64,000 nucleotides of DNA. Source: Marinobacter sp. (lineage in GTDB: Bacteria; Pseudomonadota; Gammaproteobacteria; Pseudomonadales; Oleiphilaceae). The translations under genes were made by a program, and so were the position numbers. The stretch is taken from contig JACIZI010000001.1 of assembly GCA_014359475.1 (NCBI GenBank), positions 336,936 through 400,935 of the forward strand, in the 5' to 3' direction. Below the pieces are notes generated by a model that worked only from the letters and a program-made list of their open reading frames with translations, was not told the origin of the DNA and made no database searches. Below, piece by piece: positions 1-8,784 of this stretch (position 1 is the first letter of the stretch; every line of letters begins with the position of its first letter).

Positions 1-2092
1 ACTGGCCGTAACGCCGTGCGACAATCCGCCGGTCGAGAATGGTGACACGGCCGGTATCCGATTCGGTGCGCAACAAACGGCCGACCGCCTGGACCAGCCG
101 GATGGAGGCATCCGGCACGGTGATTTCCATAAACGGATTACCGCCGCGCCCGGTCACCCACTCCGCCAGACCGGCCTCGATCGGATCATCCGGCACCGAG
201 AACGGCAACCGCGTAATAATCACATGGTCCAGATAGCGGCCCGGCAGGTCGATGCCCTCGGCAAAACTGGCCACCCCGAACAGTACGCTCGGATGGCCTT
301 CATCCACCCGCTGGCAGTGTTTGCGCAGCACTTCCCCCTTGGACATATCATCCTGGGTGGTAATCAGGTCTGGGTAATCCCCGGCCAGGGCATCCCTTAC
401 CGAGTGCATCTGCCGGCGGGCGGTAAACAGCACCAGCACCGCTTTTTCCGAAGCCCAGAGTGCCGGCAGCTTTTTGATCAACGCCTCGGTAAAACCATCG
501 TCGGCAGGCATCACGTCCATGGCCGGCACTTCCACCGTGGCCATTTCCCCATACCGGAAAGAACTGGGCACCACCACAAAGCGGCTGGACGAAGGTAATC
601 CCGCCCGGCTCTGCAGCCGGTCGAAACGGCCCAGGGCGGTGAGCGTCGCGCTGGTCAGCACGGCCCCGTAGGCCCGGGACCAGAGGCGACTGTAGAGCAG
701 ACTGTCCGCCAGCACCGGACTGCTGTAGAGAGTAATGTCCTCCCCGTGTTCCCAGCGCTGCCTGACCGCCCAGCGGGCCGGTGGCGGGCCTTTTTCCGCA
801 GCCCCTTCGCACCAGGCCGCCCACAACCTTAACTGCTCTTCGGCACGGCTGTGGAAACTGCCGATCACCGGATACCAGGCCTCGGCGGTTTCCCGGTCGA
901 TGTCGGTGTCGCTGCGCTCGTCAAAGCCCTTCTGCAGATCATCGGCCAGACTGCCCAGATGGCGCACCAGCCCGGCCGTGGCGACCCGCGCTTCGGCCGC
1001 AAGCGCCGCCAGTTTGTCCGGCAGCTCCCCTTCCGGGTAACGCCACTGGGCGGAGCGACGTTCGTCCTGGAAATCCCAGTCGGTGTTACCCTCAACCTCG
1101 TCATACACCGCACCCAGCGCCACATCCACATCCCGGGCGGCGCTACTGATCCGGTCCACGGTTTTCGCCGGCTGGGTACCCGGTGTCAGAAACGGCGGCA
1201 GCTTCGCCAGCGCCTGGGAAAGCTGTTTCAGCCAGTGCCGGGTGCCATTGAGGGGCACCAGCGCGGCAAAGTGATTCAGCGCCTTCTCCGGCAGGTGGTG
1301 GGCCTCATCAAAAATAAACAGCGCGTTTTCCGGCTCCGGCAGTATCGCCCCCCCACCCAGGGCCAGGTCTGCCAGCACCAGGTCATGGTTGGCCACGACT
1401 ACATCCACCGAATCAAGATCCTTGCGGGCATCGAAGAAGGCACAGCTGTCAAAATAGCTGCAATGGCGGTTGGTACACTGCCGGTGATCCGTGGTGACCT
1501 GCCGCCAGATCTCATCGGGAATCTGCTCCGGCCAGTGATCCCGGTCACCATCCCACTTCCGGGAACCATAACGGGCCAGCATGTCTTCATAAAAAGCCCG
1601 GGTGCCCGGCTCGTCGGTGCCATTCTGGTCGTCCAGCAGGAACAGCGGCATGGTATCGCTGTCGCCGGCCCCGGCATCGTGGAGACGGCCTTCCAGCCGC
1701 GACAGGCACAGGTAGCGGCCGCGCCCCTTGGCCAGGGTCCAGCTGAAATCCAGCTTACTGTGCTTTTTAAGGTCCGGCAGATCCTTGTTGACGATCTGAT
1801 CCTGCAGCGCCACGGTGGCGGTGGAAATCACCAGGGTCTTGCCCAGGGCCTTTGCGATGGGCACCGCCGCAATCAGATACGCCAGGGTCTTGCCGGTACC
1901 GGTGCCGGCTTCCACCACACAGGTGCTGGCCTCGGAGGTGCGCTGACCATCGTCCTCGGTGATACCACCCAGATAACGGGCAATCTCGGCAATCATCAGG
2001 CGCTGACCGTAGCGGGCCCGGATCGCCTTGCCCGCCAGCACATCCCGGTAGCCCTGCTGAATCGCCTGTTTGACCTCCTCCGTCAAAGCCAT
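1..2092 (-). CDS. dinG: ATP-dependent DNA helicase DinG (C-terminus cut by window edge)
   Basis: Superfamily 2 iron-sulfur DNA helicase of the DinG/XPD type, which unwinds 5' tails, R-loops and related structures. Read on the minus strand from the ATG at 2092, about 697 residues are visible. Walker A EAGTGTGKT lies at about residues 61-69 and the DEAH box at 262-265. The four cluster cysteines of the family are at about C129, C206, C211 and C217, followed by a VVVANHDLV segment as in E. coli DinG. Helicase motif VI (QAVGRLLR) is close to the window edge, so only a short C-terminal piece is missing compared with the 716-residue E. coli protein. Its ATG overlaps the stop of the upstream gspB-like gene in a TGATG, suggesting translational coupling. 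Confidence 0.93.
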   Translation of the reverse strand, partial: MALTEEVKQAIQQGYRDVLAGKAIRARYGQRLMIAEIARYLGGITEDDGQRTSEASTCVVEAGTGTGKTLAYLIAAVPIAKALGKTLVISTATVALQDQIVNKDLPDLKKHSKLDFSWTLAKGRGRYLCLSRLEGRLHDAGAGDSDTMPLFLLDDQNGTDEPGTRAFYEDMLARYGSRKWDGDRDHWPEQIPDEIWRQVTTDHRQCTNRHCSYFDSCAFFDARKDLDSVDVVVANHDLVLADLALGGGAILPEPENALFIFDEAHHLPEKALNHFAALVPLNGTRHWLKQLSQALAKLPPFLTPGTQPAKTVDRISSAARDVDVALGAVYDEVEGNTDWDFQDERRSAQWRYPEGELPDKLAALAAEARVATAGLVRHLGSLADDLQKGFDERSDTDIDRETAEAWYPVIGSFHSRAEEQLRLWAAWCEGAAEKGPPPARWAVRQRWEHGEDITLYSSPVLADSLLYSRLWSRAYGAVLTSATLTALGRFDRLQSRAGLPSSSRFVVVPSSFRYGEMATVEVPAMDVMPADDGFTEALIKKLPALWASEKAVLVLFTARRQMHSVRDALAGDYPDLITTQDDMSKGEVLRKHCQRVDEGHPSVLFGVASFAEGIDLPGRYLDHVIITRLPFSVPDDPIEAGLAEWVTGRGGNPFMEITVPDASIRLVQAVGRLLRTESDTGRVTILDRRIVARRYGQ

Positions 2093-2892
2093 CAGCGGGG
2101 ACTCACCCAGTTACGGACCACACCCACCCGGAACACCCGGCCATCCTTGCTCAGCACCACACCATCCTCGGTGATCTTCTCGACACGGAGACCGGCAAAG
2201 CTCTGTCCGGTTTGCAGATAGTGGCCATTGATCATTACACGGCTCGACGATGGCTGACTGGAATAGACATGACTGTTGAAGGTCAGATTCGGTACGGATT
2301 TCTGGAAAGACAACGGCAACTCCACCAGATGGGGCACCCGGGCGGGCAGATCCGCCGGGCCTTTCGGATCACCGCCGGCGCTTACCGGTTCTGGTGACTT
2401 ACCAGGAACAATCAGGGTGGGTTCATTGACCACATAGGGTTCCGGCGCCTGACCGGGGCGGATGATCATCGGCAGCTCCTGCATCGGCACCGGCGGGCCG
2501 GAGGCTGCCACCGGGTCCGCCATGGGTACCGGATCAGGGGCCCTCTCACGGGCATCCCGCAGTTCCCCGGATTCGGGCGCGGCCACGACCGACTCCGGGT
2601 CCCTGCCCGCGACAGTGCCACTCTGCTCCATCTGTTCCATCTGCTCCACGTCAGAGATCTGCTCTGAGGGCGCCGTTGTGGTCGGCGGGGCCGCCCGACC
2701 CGACAGCCAGAACCACAATGCCACACCAATCACCGCCGCATTCAGCACCAGCCCGATGGCAATCCAGCGGGCCGCAGAGCCGCGCTTCCTGCCGGGCTTG
2801 TGGACAAACTGTACCTGATGGCCGAGGTCCGGCATCCGTCCCTGGCGGCGCTCTCTTTCGGATTTTCGAAGGGCATCCAGTATATAGGACAT
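2092..2892 (-). CDS. gspB: GspB-like type II secretion assembly protein
   Basis: A 266-residue bitopic membrane protein: short cytoplasmic N-terminus beginning MSYILDALRKSERERR, one transmembrane helix at about 43-63, a long Pro/Glu-rich periplasmic linker, and a C-terminal domain (about 195-266) of the GspB/PulB type with the typical INGHYLQTGQ and VGVVRNW-like strands. GspB works with the ATPase GspA to insert the type II secretin through peptidoglycan. The gene follows an ExeA-type ATPase with a TGATG overlap and is itself coupled to dinG. The pairing with the ATPase is the main support; no other type II secretion genes are in the window. Confidence 0.82.
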   Translation of the reverse strand: MSYILDALRKSERERRQGRMPDLGHQVQFVHKPGRKRGSAARWIAIGLVLNAAVIGVALWFWLSGRAAPPTTTAPSEQISDVEQMEQMEQSGTVAGRDPESVVAAPESGELRDARERAPDPVPMADPVAASGPPVPMQELPMIIRPGQAPEPYVVNEPTLIVPGKSPEPVSAGGDPKGPADLPARVPHLVELPLSFQKSVPNLTFNSHVYSSQPSSSRVMINGHYLQTGQSFAGLRVEKITEDGVVLSKDGRVFRVGVVRNWVSPR

Positions 2893-4622
2893 CAGTTGAT
2901 CACCCCCCGTTCCCTGAGCCTGGGGCCCGGGGTATCCAGATCATTATGGATTTGCACCACCGTCATGGGCCCCGGAATACCGTCCACTTCCAGCCCCCGG
3001 CGGCGCTGATACCAGCGCACCCGCTCCTCAAGGCTCAACTGGCGGATACGCTGTTCCTCCGCCGGATCTTTGGCCAGGGCACCGGCCAGGGCCATCATGC
3101 GACTTTCCAGCCAGATGTTTTCTTCCCGCTCCCTGGCAGCATCCCCCAAAGGCTTGCGGCGATGCTCCGGCAACCGGTACAGCGCCAGGTAGTCCCCGTA
3201 CCAGTAGCGCTCCAGACTGGCAAAGTCCACCGTCTTCTGCCTCCCCTGCTCCATCTGGATGGTGGCTTCAGAACCGTTGAGGCGGCGCAGCACCGTATGA
3301 GACTGCTCACCATTGCTGTCACGCAGGGTCAGGATCACCGGGCGATTGACCAGTTCCAGACTGCTTCGCGAACCCTGACGCCGCATACAATCCAGCCCTA
3401 CCCGGGTAGCAAAATCACAGGCTATCGGGTTTTCCGTGGGATTCCAGCCGAAACCCCAGGTGTCATGCAGAATCCGGAAGGCGGTAACCAACGGCAGTGT
3501 GTGCCGGTCAAAGCTGAATTTTCCGGCAGCCAGGTCGTCGCTCTCAGGCTCCTGTGCGGCGGCTGCTTCCGCCCGTTGCACTGTGCCGCTAACAGCAGCG
3601 GGTATTTCGACGGCCGGTTCAGGCGGCATTGCCTGAGCGGGACCGTCATCCTCTCCGGCAGCCTCAGGAACGGTGCCGGTCGCAGCAGGATCCCTGAGCA
3701 CCAGCAGAACAAGCACAAAAACCGTGGCCAGAACAGCAACCAGCAGAGTAATACGATAAAAACTGTCCGCTCTGGCCGCCGGTGTCCGGGGACGCTGCCC
3801 ACTGCCGGCGCCGGACGGCCTTACACCCACCTCCTTTGCCGCACTGCGGATATGCGCGGCCGTAATCTCGTGCTCGCCTTCCGCATAGGCCCCCAGCAGC
3901 GCCCTGTCGGTAACCAGATTGATCAGCCGGGGAATGCCCCGGGTGGCCTTGTAGAGTTGGCGCACCGCACCCTCGGTAAAGATATCGCCCCGCAGCCCCG
4001 CCACATTGATCCGGTAGCGCAGGTAAGCGCCGATCTCGTCACGATCCAGCGAGTCCAGGTGGTAGCGGGCGGTCACCCGCTGATTGAGTTGGCGCAGTTC
4101 CGGGCGCGAAAGGATTTCCTGCAGCTCTGGCTGGCCAAGCAGCACAATCTGCAACAGTTTTTTCTCGGCGGTTTCCAGATTGGTCAACAGCCGGAGCTGT
4201 TCGAGAACATCCGTGGAAAGGTTCTGGGCCTCGTCAATCATCAGCACCTTGTGGCGGCCCCGGGCATGGGCATCCAGCAGATCCCGGTTGATCAGGTCCA
4301 CCAGTTCCTTGATGGTGGCCCGGGCCGGGTGGCGGATACCCAGTTCGTCACAGACTGACGACAAAAGTTCCCGGGCAGACAGGCGGGGATTGAGGATCAG
4401 GGCAATATCGACGTAATCCGGCACATTACCGATAAAGCAGCGGCTGACAGTGGTTTTACCGGTGCCGACCTCCCCGGTAATCACTATAAAGCCGCCCTGC
4501 CCGCGCACACCGTACATCAGGTGGGCAAGCGCCTCCTTGTGCCGCTCGCTCAGATACAGGTAGCGAGGATCCGGCGCGATGGAGAATGGGGGTTCCCGAA
4601 AACCGAAAAAATCGTAGTACAT
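2892..4622 (-). CDS. gspA: ExeA/GspA-type AAA ATPase with peptidoglycan-binding domain
   Basis: I choose the ATG at 4622 (MYYDFFGFREPPF, 576 residues), because ExeA proteins begin with exactly this kind of segment; the frame stays open upstream to 4697. Walker A GEVGTGKT is at about 50-57 and Walker B VLMIDEA at 126-132. A transmembrane helix lies at about 291-309. The C-terminal 50 residues carry a peptidoglycan-binding-type 1 repeat (VRWYQRRRGLEVDGIPG). This is the cytoplasmic-ATPase, helix, periplasmic-peptidoglycan-binder layout of ExeA, which with GspB helps assemble the secretin. XrtA loci also contain a related but shorter ATPase; the peptidoglycan domain and the adjacent gspB favour the secretion role. 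Confidence 0.85.
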   Translation of the reverse strand: MYYDFFGFREPPFSIAPDPRYLYLSERHKEALAHLMYGVRGQGGFIVITGEVGTGKTTVSRCFIGNVPDYVDIALILNPRLSARELLSSVCDELGIRHPARATIKELVDLINRDLLDAHARGRHKVLMIDEAQNLSTDVLEQLRLLTNLETAEKKLLQIVLLGQPELQEILSRPELRQLNQRVTARYHLDSLDRDEIGAYLRYRINVAGLRGDIFTEGAVRQLYKATRGIPRLINLVTDRALLGAYAEGEHEITAAHIRSAAKEVGVRPSGAGSGQRPRTPAARADSFYRITLLVAVLATVFVLVLLVLRDPAATGTVPEAAGEDDGPAQAMPPEPAVEIPAAVSGTVQRAEAAAAQEPESDDLAAGKFSFDRHTLPLVTAFRILHDTWGFGWNPTENPIACDFATRVGLDCMRRQGSRSSLELVNRPVILTLRDSNGEQSHTVLRRLNGSEATIQMEQGRQKTVDFASLERYWYGDYLALYRLPEHRRKPLGDAAREREENIWLESRMMALAGALAKDPAEEQRIRQLSLEERVRWYQRRRGLEVDGIPGPMTVVQIHNDLDTPGPRLRERGVIN

Positions 4623-4724
4623 GCAGTTCCAGTCAGGTATTGGCCGATGGCCCCGGGTGAATGCCCTTGCTGGTATCCCCGGATCCGCCGGTATCATACC
4701 GCCCGGCTCTGCAGACTGTCACCT

Positions 4725-4756
4725 CATAGTATCACCGCATCATAGTATCACCGCAT
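4725..4756. repeat. Perfect 16-bp tandem duplication
   Basis: The 16-mer catagtatcaccgcat occurs twice head to tail at 4725-4740 and 4741-4756, with no mismatch. The second copy runs into the stop codon of the patatin gene (4756-4758). It lies in the 133-bp gap between the patatin gene and the ExeA start, so it is in the patatin 3' end and the ExeA upstream region. It is probably a replication-slippage product. Confidence 0.9.
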
Positions 4757-6240
4757 CAGGTGCGGGGTCCGCTGCTGCTGACCAGTCTCAGATCCGCGGA
4801 ATGGCGTCGTTGGTAGTCCTTGAGGCGTTTCACGCAGCGCTCCAGGGTTTTCGAGATGCGGGCATGGGAACGGATCATGGAGATTTTGGGCCAGGTGGCG
4901 CGCTCGCCTTCCAGCATCATTTCGCGGATAAAGTCCGGGTCCGGATCGGACAAAATGCGGCGGAAGTGGTTCAGGCGGTAGGACGGCGCAATGGTGACAT
5001 CTCCGGAATAGCGCTGAGCCATAATGGTATAGCCCTGACCCGCAAGCTGGCGCAGCAGTTCCGGACGCACCCGTTTGCGCAGATAGTCAAACAGGCCCTG
5101 GCCATGGAACCGCACCTCGGACTTGAGGATGTGGGCGGGCAGGCCCCGGAGCCCCACTTTCTCATCCTCGCCACGGCGGTTGAGGAACGGCACCACATGG
5201 GGGTTGGTCTGACTGACAATGGTGAAGTTGACATCGTACAGGTGCATCAGGCGCTCGATGGGCAGATCACTCACCACCGAGCCATCCACAAACTTCAGCC
5301 GTGGCATATAGGGCAAAGTATTACCGTGCAGATCCTTATTTATGAGGGTGACCGGCGGGAAAATACCCGGCACGGCCGCACTGGCCAGCACCGCGCTCCA
5401 GACCATCAGATAAGGTGAGGTATAACCACTCAACAAGCGCGCCTTCTGGTGGGCTTTTACCGGGGACACACTGACATTGATCGACCGACCGGTACGCTGG
5501 AACGCTTCCTCGAAGGTGTATTCACCGATATTGGCTCGCAGACAATCCCGCAGCTGTCCCTGATCAAACAGTCCGTTGCCCTGCAGGGCACTCATCACAC
5601 CCCGCCATTTCCAGGCGTTCAGATGGTGATTCTCCGGCACCAGCATCTCCGGCACTTCCGCATCGGTGTGCACACCGAGAATACCTGCAATAATGGCCCC
5701 GACGCTGGAACCGGCCACCACCTGGGGCAACAGTCCTCTTTCCCAGAGCGCCTTGATCACGCCGAAATGAAACATACCCAGCGAGGCCCCGCCACTGAGC
5801 AGCAGCGCCGGCCGCCCGAAGCTGGTCAGGGTGTCACGGAAGAACTGCAGCTTCTCCACCACCGGAAAGCCAGGCACCGGGTTATCACACAGGTAGTCGA
5901 GGGATTCACACACCTGGGAGATGTACTCCTCGATCAGATGCTTGGTACCCACCCGGGAGCGGGTATACAGCGCGGGGTTACCCATGTTGCCCAGATCATG
6001 GTGCAGGCCTTCGCGCAGCGCCCGCTTCAGGCGTTCAAAATCATTCTGCTCCCGGTACTGGCGCAAGTGGCTGAGCCGGTCATAAATAACCTCGTAATGG
6101 TACAGGTCAGAGACGAAGTCTTCTTTCCACTCCACATTACCCTCAAGAAAATCCAGTTCCAGCGCGGCGGCTTTCCACAACTCATAATTCGGGGCTTCAG
6201 CCAGCATCTTGCGGAATTTTCGAATTCTGGCATCCATCAT
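4756..6240 (-). CDS. Patatin-like phospholipase with DUF3336-type N-terminus
   Basis: A 494-residue serine lipase of the patatin family. The oxyanion loop SGGASLG is at about 149-155, the nucleophile elbow GSSVG at 177-181 (Ser179), and the dyad aspartate in DGS at about Asp319. About 130 residues before the catalytic core match the N-terminal extension (DUF3336) seen in bacterial and fungal patatin-domain lipases. A good GGGAGG ribosome site precedes the tandem ATGATG start. It lies 19 bp downstream of the mlaA-like gene, so the two are probably co-transcribed. That pairing suggests phospholipid turnover or envelope lipid homeostasis; the substrate cannot be read from sequence. Confidence 0.87.
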   Translation of the reverse strand: MMDARIRKFRKMLAEAPNYELWKAAALELDFLEGNVEWKEDFVSDLYHYEVIYDRLSHLRQYREQNDFERLKRALREGLHHDLGNMGNPALYTRSRVGTKHLIEEYISQVCESLDYLCDNPVPGFPVVEKLQFFRDTLTSFGRPALLLSGGASLGMFHFGVIKALWERGLLPQVVAGSSVGAIIAGILGVHTDAEVPEMLVPENHHLNAWKWRGVMSALQGNGLFDQGQLRDCLRANIGEYTFEEAFQRTGRSINVSVSPVKAHQKARLLSGYTSPYLMVWSAVLASAAVPGIFPPVTLINKDLHGNTLPYMPRLKFVDGSVVSDLPIERLMHLYDVNFTIVSQTNPHVVPFLNRRGEDEKVGLRGLPAHILKSEVRFHGQGLFDYLRKRVRPELLRQLAGQGYTIMAQRYSGDVTIAPSYRLNHFRRILSDPDPDFIREMMLEGERATWPKISMIRSHARISKTLERCVKRLKDYQRRHSADLRLVSSSGPRT

Positions 6241-6259
6241 AACCAGCCTCCCGGGCTGC

Positions 6260-7027
6260 TCAGAAATCCTCGAGCATCAGATCTTCATCGTCCGCTGCAA
6301 AGGGGTCTTTATGAACCTTGCCATCCTGCACCAGAAACTCACGGCGTTGCAGGTAGGCATTCCGGACAAAAGTATAACGATCTCCGGACATAAAGCTCTC
6401 CGCCGGGATCAGATCGGCCCGTTTATCCACCAGTTCCACAGCCCGCAGATAGTATTCCTCGGGACTTCCCACCTCATCCCAGGCCGAGGGCAGCACCCAG
6501 CCATCGGTTCCCAGGCCGGCCAGCCGGCGGGGCGTGGCCGGCCCCAGTAACGGCATCATAAGATAGGGACCGGTGCCCACTCCCCAGTAACCGAGGGTCT
6601 GGCCAAAGTCTTCGGATCGTTCCGGCAGACCGAAAGCGGTGCCCACATCAATCAGGCCACCCAGGCCGAAGACGGTGTTGTAGGTAAAACGCCCCGCCGC
6701 GACCACCGCTGACTCGGCTTTAAGCTGGAACACACTGTTGGCAAAATTGCGGATTTCGCCAAGGTTATTAAAGAAATTGGTCACCCCGTGATCGACAATA
6801 TCCGGGGTCACAAAACGGTAGGCCCTGGCCACCGGACGCAAAACCCAGTCATCCAGGTACTGGTTGAAAGCAAACACTTTGCGGTTCCAGTTTTCATAGG
6901 GGTCCTCGGGGTTCACTGCCGGGGCCCCTTCAGGGGGTGCATTCTCCACCGTCTGACCCACGACGGCAGAGGACGTAAAAGCCACCAGCAGAGCGAAGGC
7001 GATCCATTGAAATCCGAAACGGCTCAT
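6260..7027 (-). CDS. mlaA: MlaA/VacJ-family outer-membrane lipid-asymmetry protein, no lipobox seen
   Basis: A 255-residue MlaA/VacJ protein: the family block PYENWNRKVFAFNQYLDDWVLRPVA at about 43-67 is split here only for description, followed by NFFNNLGE, RNFANS, GLGGLIDVGT and DFGQTLGYWGVG. In E. coli MlaA is an outer-membrane lipoprotein that removes misplaced phospholipids from the outer leaflet. Here the N-terminal signal region (residues 1-25, ending SSAVVGQ) contains no cysteine, so a signal peptidase I-type protein is predicted instead of a lipoprotein. It is upstream of the patatin gene on the same strand, with a divergent thioesterase gene on the other side. Confidence 0.86.
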   Translation of the reverse strand: MSRFGFQWIAFALLVAFTSSAVVGQTVENAPPEGAPAVNPEDPYENWNRKVFAFNQYLDDWVLRPVARAYRFVTPDIVDHGVTNFFNNLGEIRNFANSVFQLKAESAVVAAGRFTYNTVFGLGGLIDVGTAFGLPERSEDFGQTLGYWGVGTGPYLMMPLLGPATPRRLAGLGTDGWVLPSAWDEVGSPEEYYLRAVELVDKRADLIPAESFMSGDRYTFVRNAYLQRREFLVQDGKVHKDPFAADDEDLMLEDF

Positions 7028-7130
7028 AATCAGTCCGAAGCTTGTTAATAGGGTTCAGTTTGAAAGACAATACCGCTCCCGAATGGGCTCGGCCCGCCTG
7101 ACCTGTATACGTATCCAACGGAGGAACCGG

Positions 7131-7541
7131 ATGTCAGTACCTGGCAATCTTGTGCACACCACAACCATTGATCTGCGCTGGGGCGATATGGATGCCAATG
7201 GTCATACCAACAACACACTGTTTTTTCGTTTCTTTGAAGAGGCGCGGATTCAGTGGCTCGGCTCCATCAACCTGAGCGACATGACGGCACCACAGGGGCC
7301 GGTCATTATCAAGACCAGCGCCACCTTCCTGCAGGAGCTCAACTACCCCGCAACGATCGAAGTGAGAACATACGCTGACAAAGCAGGAAATTCCAGTCTT
7401 GACACCTACCACCTGCTTGTGGACAAAGCCACCGGTGATACCGTGGCGGAGGGCTACGCAAAAATTGTCTGGTTTGACCGGGGAACACGCAAATCCTGCC
7501 CGTTACCCGATCAACTCAGGGCCCTGGCGAGTAACGCCTGA
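7131..7541 (+). CDS. Acyl-CoA thioesterase, hotdog fold (4HBT)
   Basis: I choose the ATG at 7131 because a GGAGG ribosome site lies just upstream at 7120-7124; the frame is open back to 7083. The 136-residue product has the 4HBT signature WGDMDANGHTNNTLFFRFFE at about 15-34, with the aspartate and the NGHTNN turn that form the active site in the 4-hydroxybenzoyl-CoA thioesterase/YbgC group. The length matches a single hotdog domain. It converges on the FabH-like gene, the stop codons being only about 10 bp apart. The acyl substrate is unknown. Confidence 0.87.
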   Translation: MSVPGNLVHTTTIDLRWGDMDANGHTNNTLFFRFFEEARIQWLGSINLSDMTAPQGPVIIKTSATFLQELNYPATIEVRTYADKAGNSSLDTYHLLVDKATGDTVAEGYAKIVWFDRGTRKSCPLPDQLRALASNA

Positions 7542-7550
7542 CCGGGGCCC

Positions 7551-8672
7551 TCAGCGGCGTCGCACCACCACGCTGCCAATGGAGTAACCCGCCCCGAAGG
7601 AGCAGATTACGCCCAGGTCGCCACTCTGCAGATCCTCATGGTACTGGTGAAACGCAATAATGGAGCCTGCGGAGCTGGTGTTGGCGTATTCGTCCAGAAT
7701 CACCGGTGCTTCGTGCTCCTGCGGATCACGCCCCAGCACCTTGCGGGCAATCAGCAGATTCATGTTCAGGTTGGCCTGATGCAACCACATACGGGAAAGG
7801 TCGGTGGCTTTCAGGTCCAGGCCCGAGAGCTGGTTCTGAATCGTTTCCGCCACCAGCGGAGACACTTCCTTGAAAACTTTGCGGCCCTGCTGGACAAACA
7901 GCTTGTCGGGCTTGCCGATGCCCGACTCATCCGCGCGGTTCAGGAATCCGAAATTATTACGGATATTGTTGGAGAACCGGGTTCTCAGACGGGTGCTCAC
8001 CACACTGAAGCCCTGCCCTTCGGCCACATCGGATTCCCGCTCCACCAGAATCGCGGTGCAGGCATCGCCGAAAATGAAATGGCTGTCCCGGTCCCGGAAG
8101 TTCAGATGGGCGGAACAGATCTCCGGACTGACCACCAGCACGGCGCGGGCCGTGCCATTCTCCACCGCATTCACCGCTGCCTGCAGGCCAAAGGTGGCGG
8201 AGCTGCAGGCCACGTTCATGTCATAGGCAAAACCCTCAACGCCCAACGCATCCTGCACCTCAATCGACACCGCCGGATAAGGGCGTTGCAGGTTGGAACA
8301 GGCGACAATTACCGCATCCACATCGGCGGCCGTCTTGCCGGCCCGTTCAAGGGCCTGGCGGCTGGCAGCCACAGACATGTCACATTGCACGGAGTATTCG
8401 TCGTTGCTGCGCTCCGGGATATAGGGCCGCATCCGGTCGGGGTCCAGAATCCCGTCCTTGTCGATCACGTGACGGCGCTTGATGCCCGAGGCTTTCTCGA
8501 TAAAATCCGACGTGGAAGTCTGCAGTGCCTGCATTTCGCCGGCCTCGATGGCTTCCTTGTGTTCGTTGTTGTAACGCTCCACCCAGGTGTTGAAGGATTC
8601 GACCAGCTCGTCGTTGTCGATGGTCGCTGGCGGTGTATACAGACCGGTTCCGCTGATGACGGCTTTAATCAC
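7551..8672 (-). CDS. 3-oxoacyl-ACP synthase III family protein (FabH-like)
   Basis: A 373-residue thiolase-fold condensing enzyme starting at a GTG (8672). The catalytic triad is visible: Cys156 in NVACSSATF, His298 in LHQAN and Asn331 in EYANTSS. It is longer than E. coli FabH (317 residues), with extra sequence near residues 30-95. That size and shape fit the second FabH-like protein of pseudomonads, which condenses medium-chain acyl-CoA from beta-oxidation, better than housekeeping FabH. The nearby thioesterase and fadD make a fatty-acid role plausible. Substrate assignment is inference. Confidence 0.84.
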   Translation of the reverse strand: MIKAVISGTGLYTPPATIDNDELVESFNTWVERYNNEHKEAIEAGEMQALQTSTSDFIEKASGIKRRHVIDKDGILDPDRMRPYIPERSNDEYSVQCDMSVAASRQALERAGKTAADVDAVIVACSNLQRPYPAVSIEVQDALGVEGFAYDMNVACSSATFGLQAAVNAVENGTARAVLVVSPEICSAHLNFRDRDSHFIFGDACTAILVERESDVAEGQGFSVVSTRLRTRFSNNIRNNFGFLNRADESGIGKPDKLFVQQGRKVFKEVSPLVAETIQNQLSGLDLKATDLSRMWLHQANLNMNLLIARKVLGRDPQEHEAPVILDEYANTSSAGSIIAFHQYHEDLQSGDLGVICSFGAGYSIGSVVVRRR

Positions 8673-8784
8673 GGGTACCCCACGATGCTGTTCTGGTTAT
8701 TTGGCTCGGATCACTGCAAGGATACTAACACAGTGGCCAGGATTTGCCCGCTCCTCCATTAGTAGCGGTACCCGTAAAAACCGC

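Noticed and set aside
851-2221. A 456-residue plus-strand open frame
   Set aside because: It lies antisense to dinG, and its product has no recognisable domain; high GC creates such shadows.
2892-4622. XrtA-system-associated ATPase
   Set aside because: The N-terminal part resembles that family, but the membrane helix, the peptidoglycan-binding domain and the adjacent gspB point to the type II secretion GspA/ExeA group, and xrtA is more than 30 kb away.
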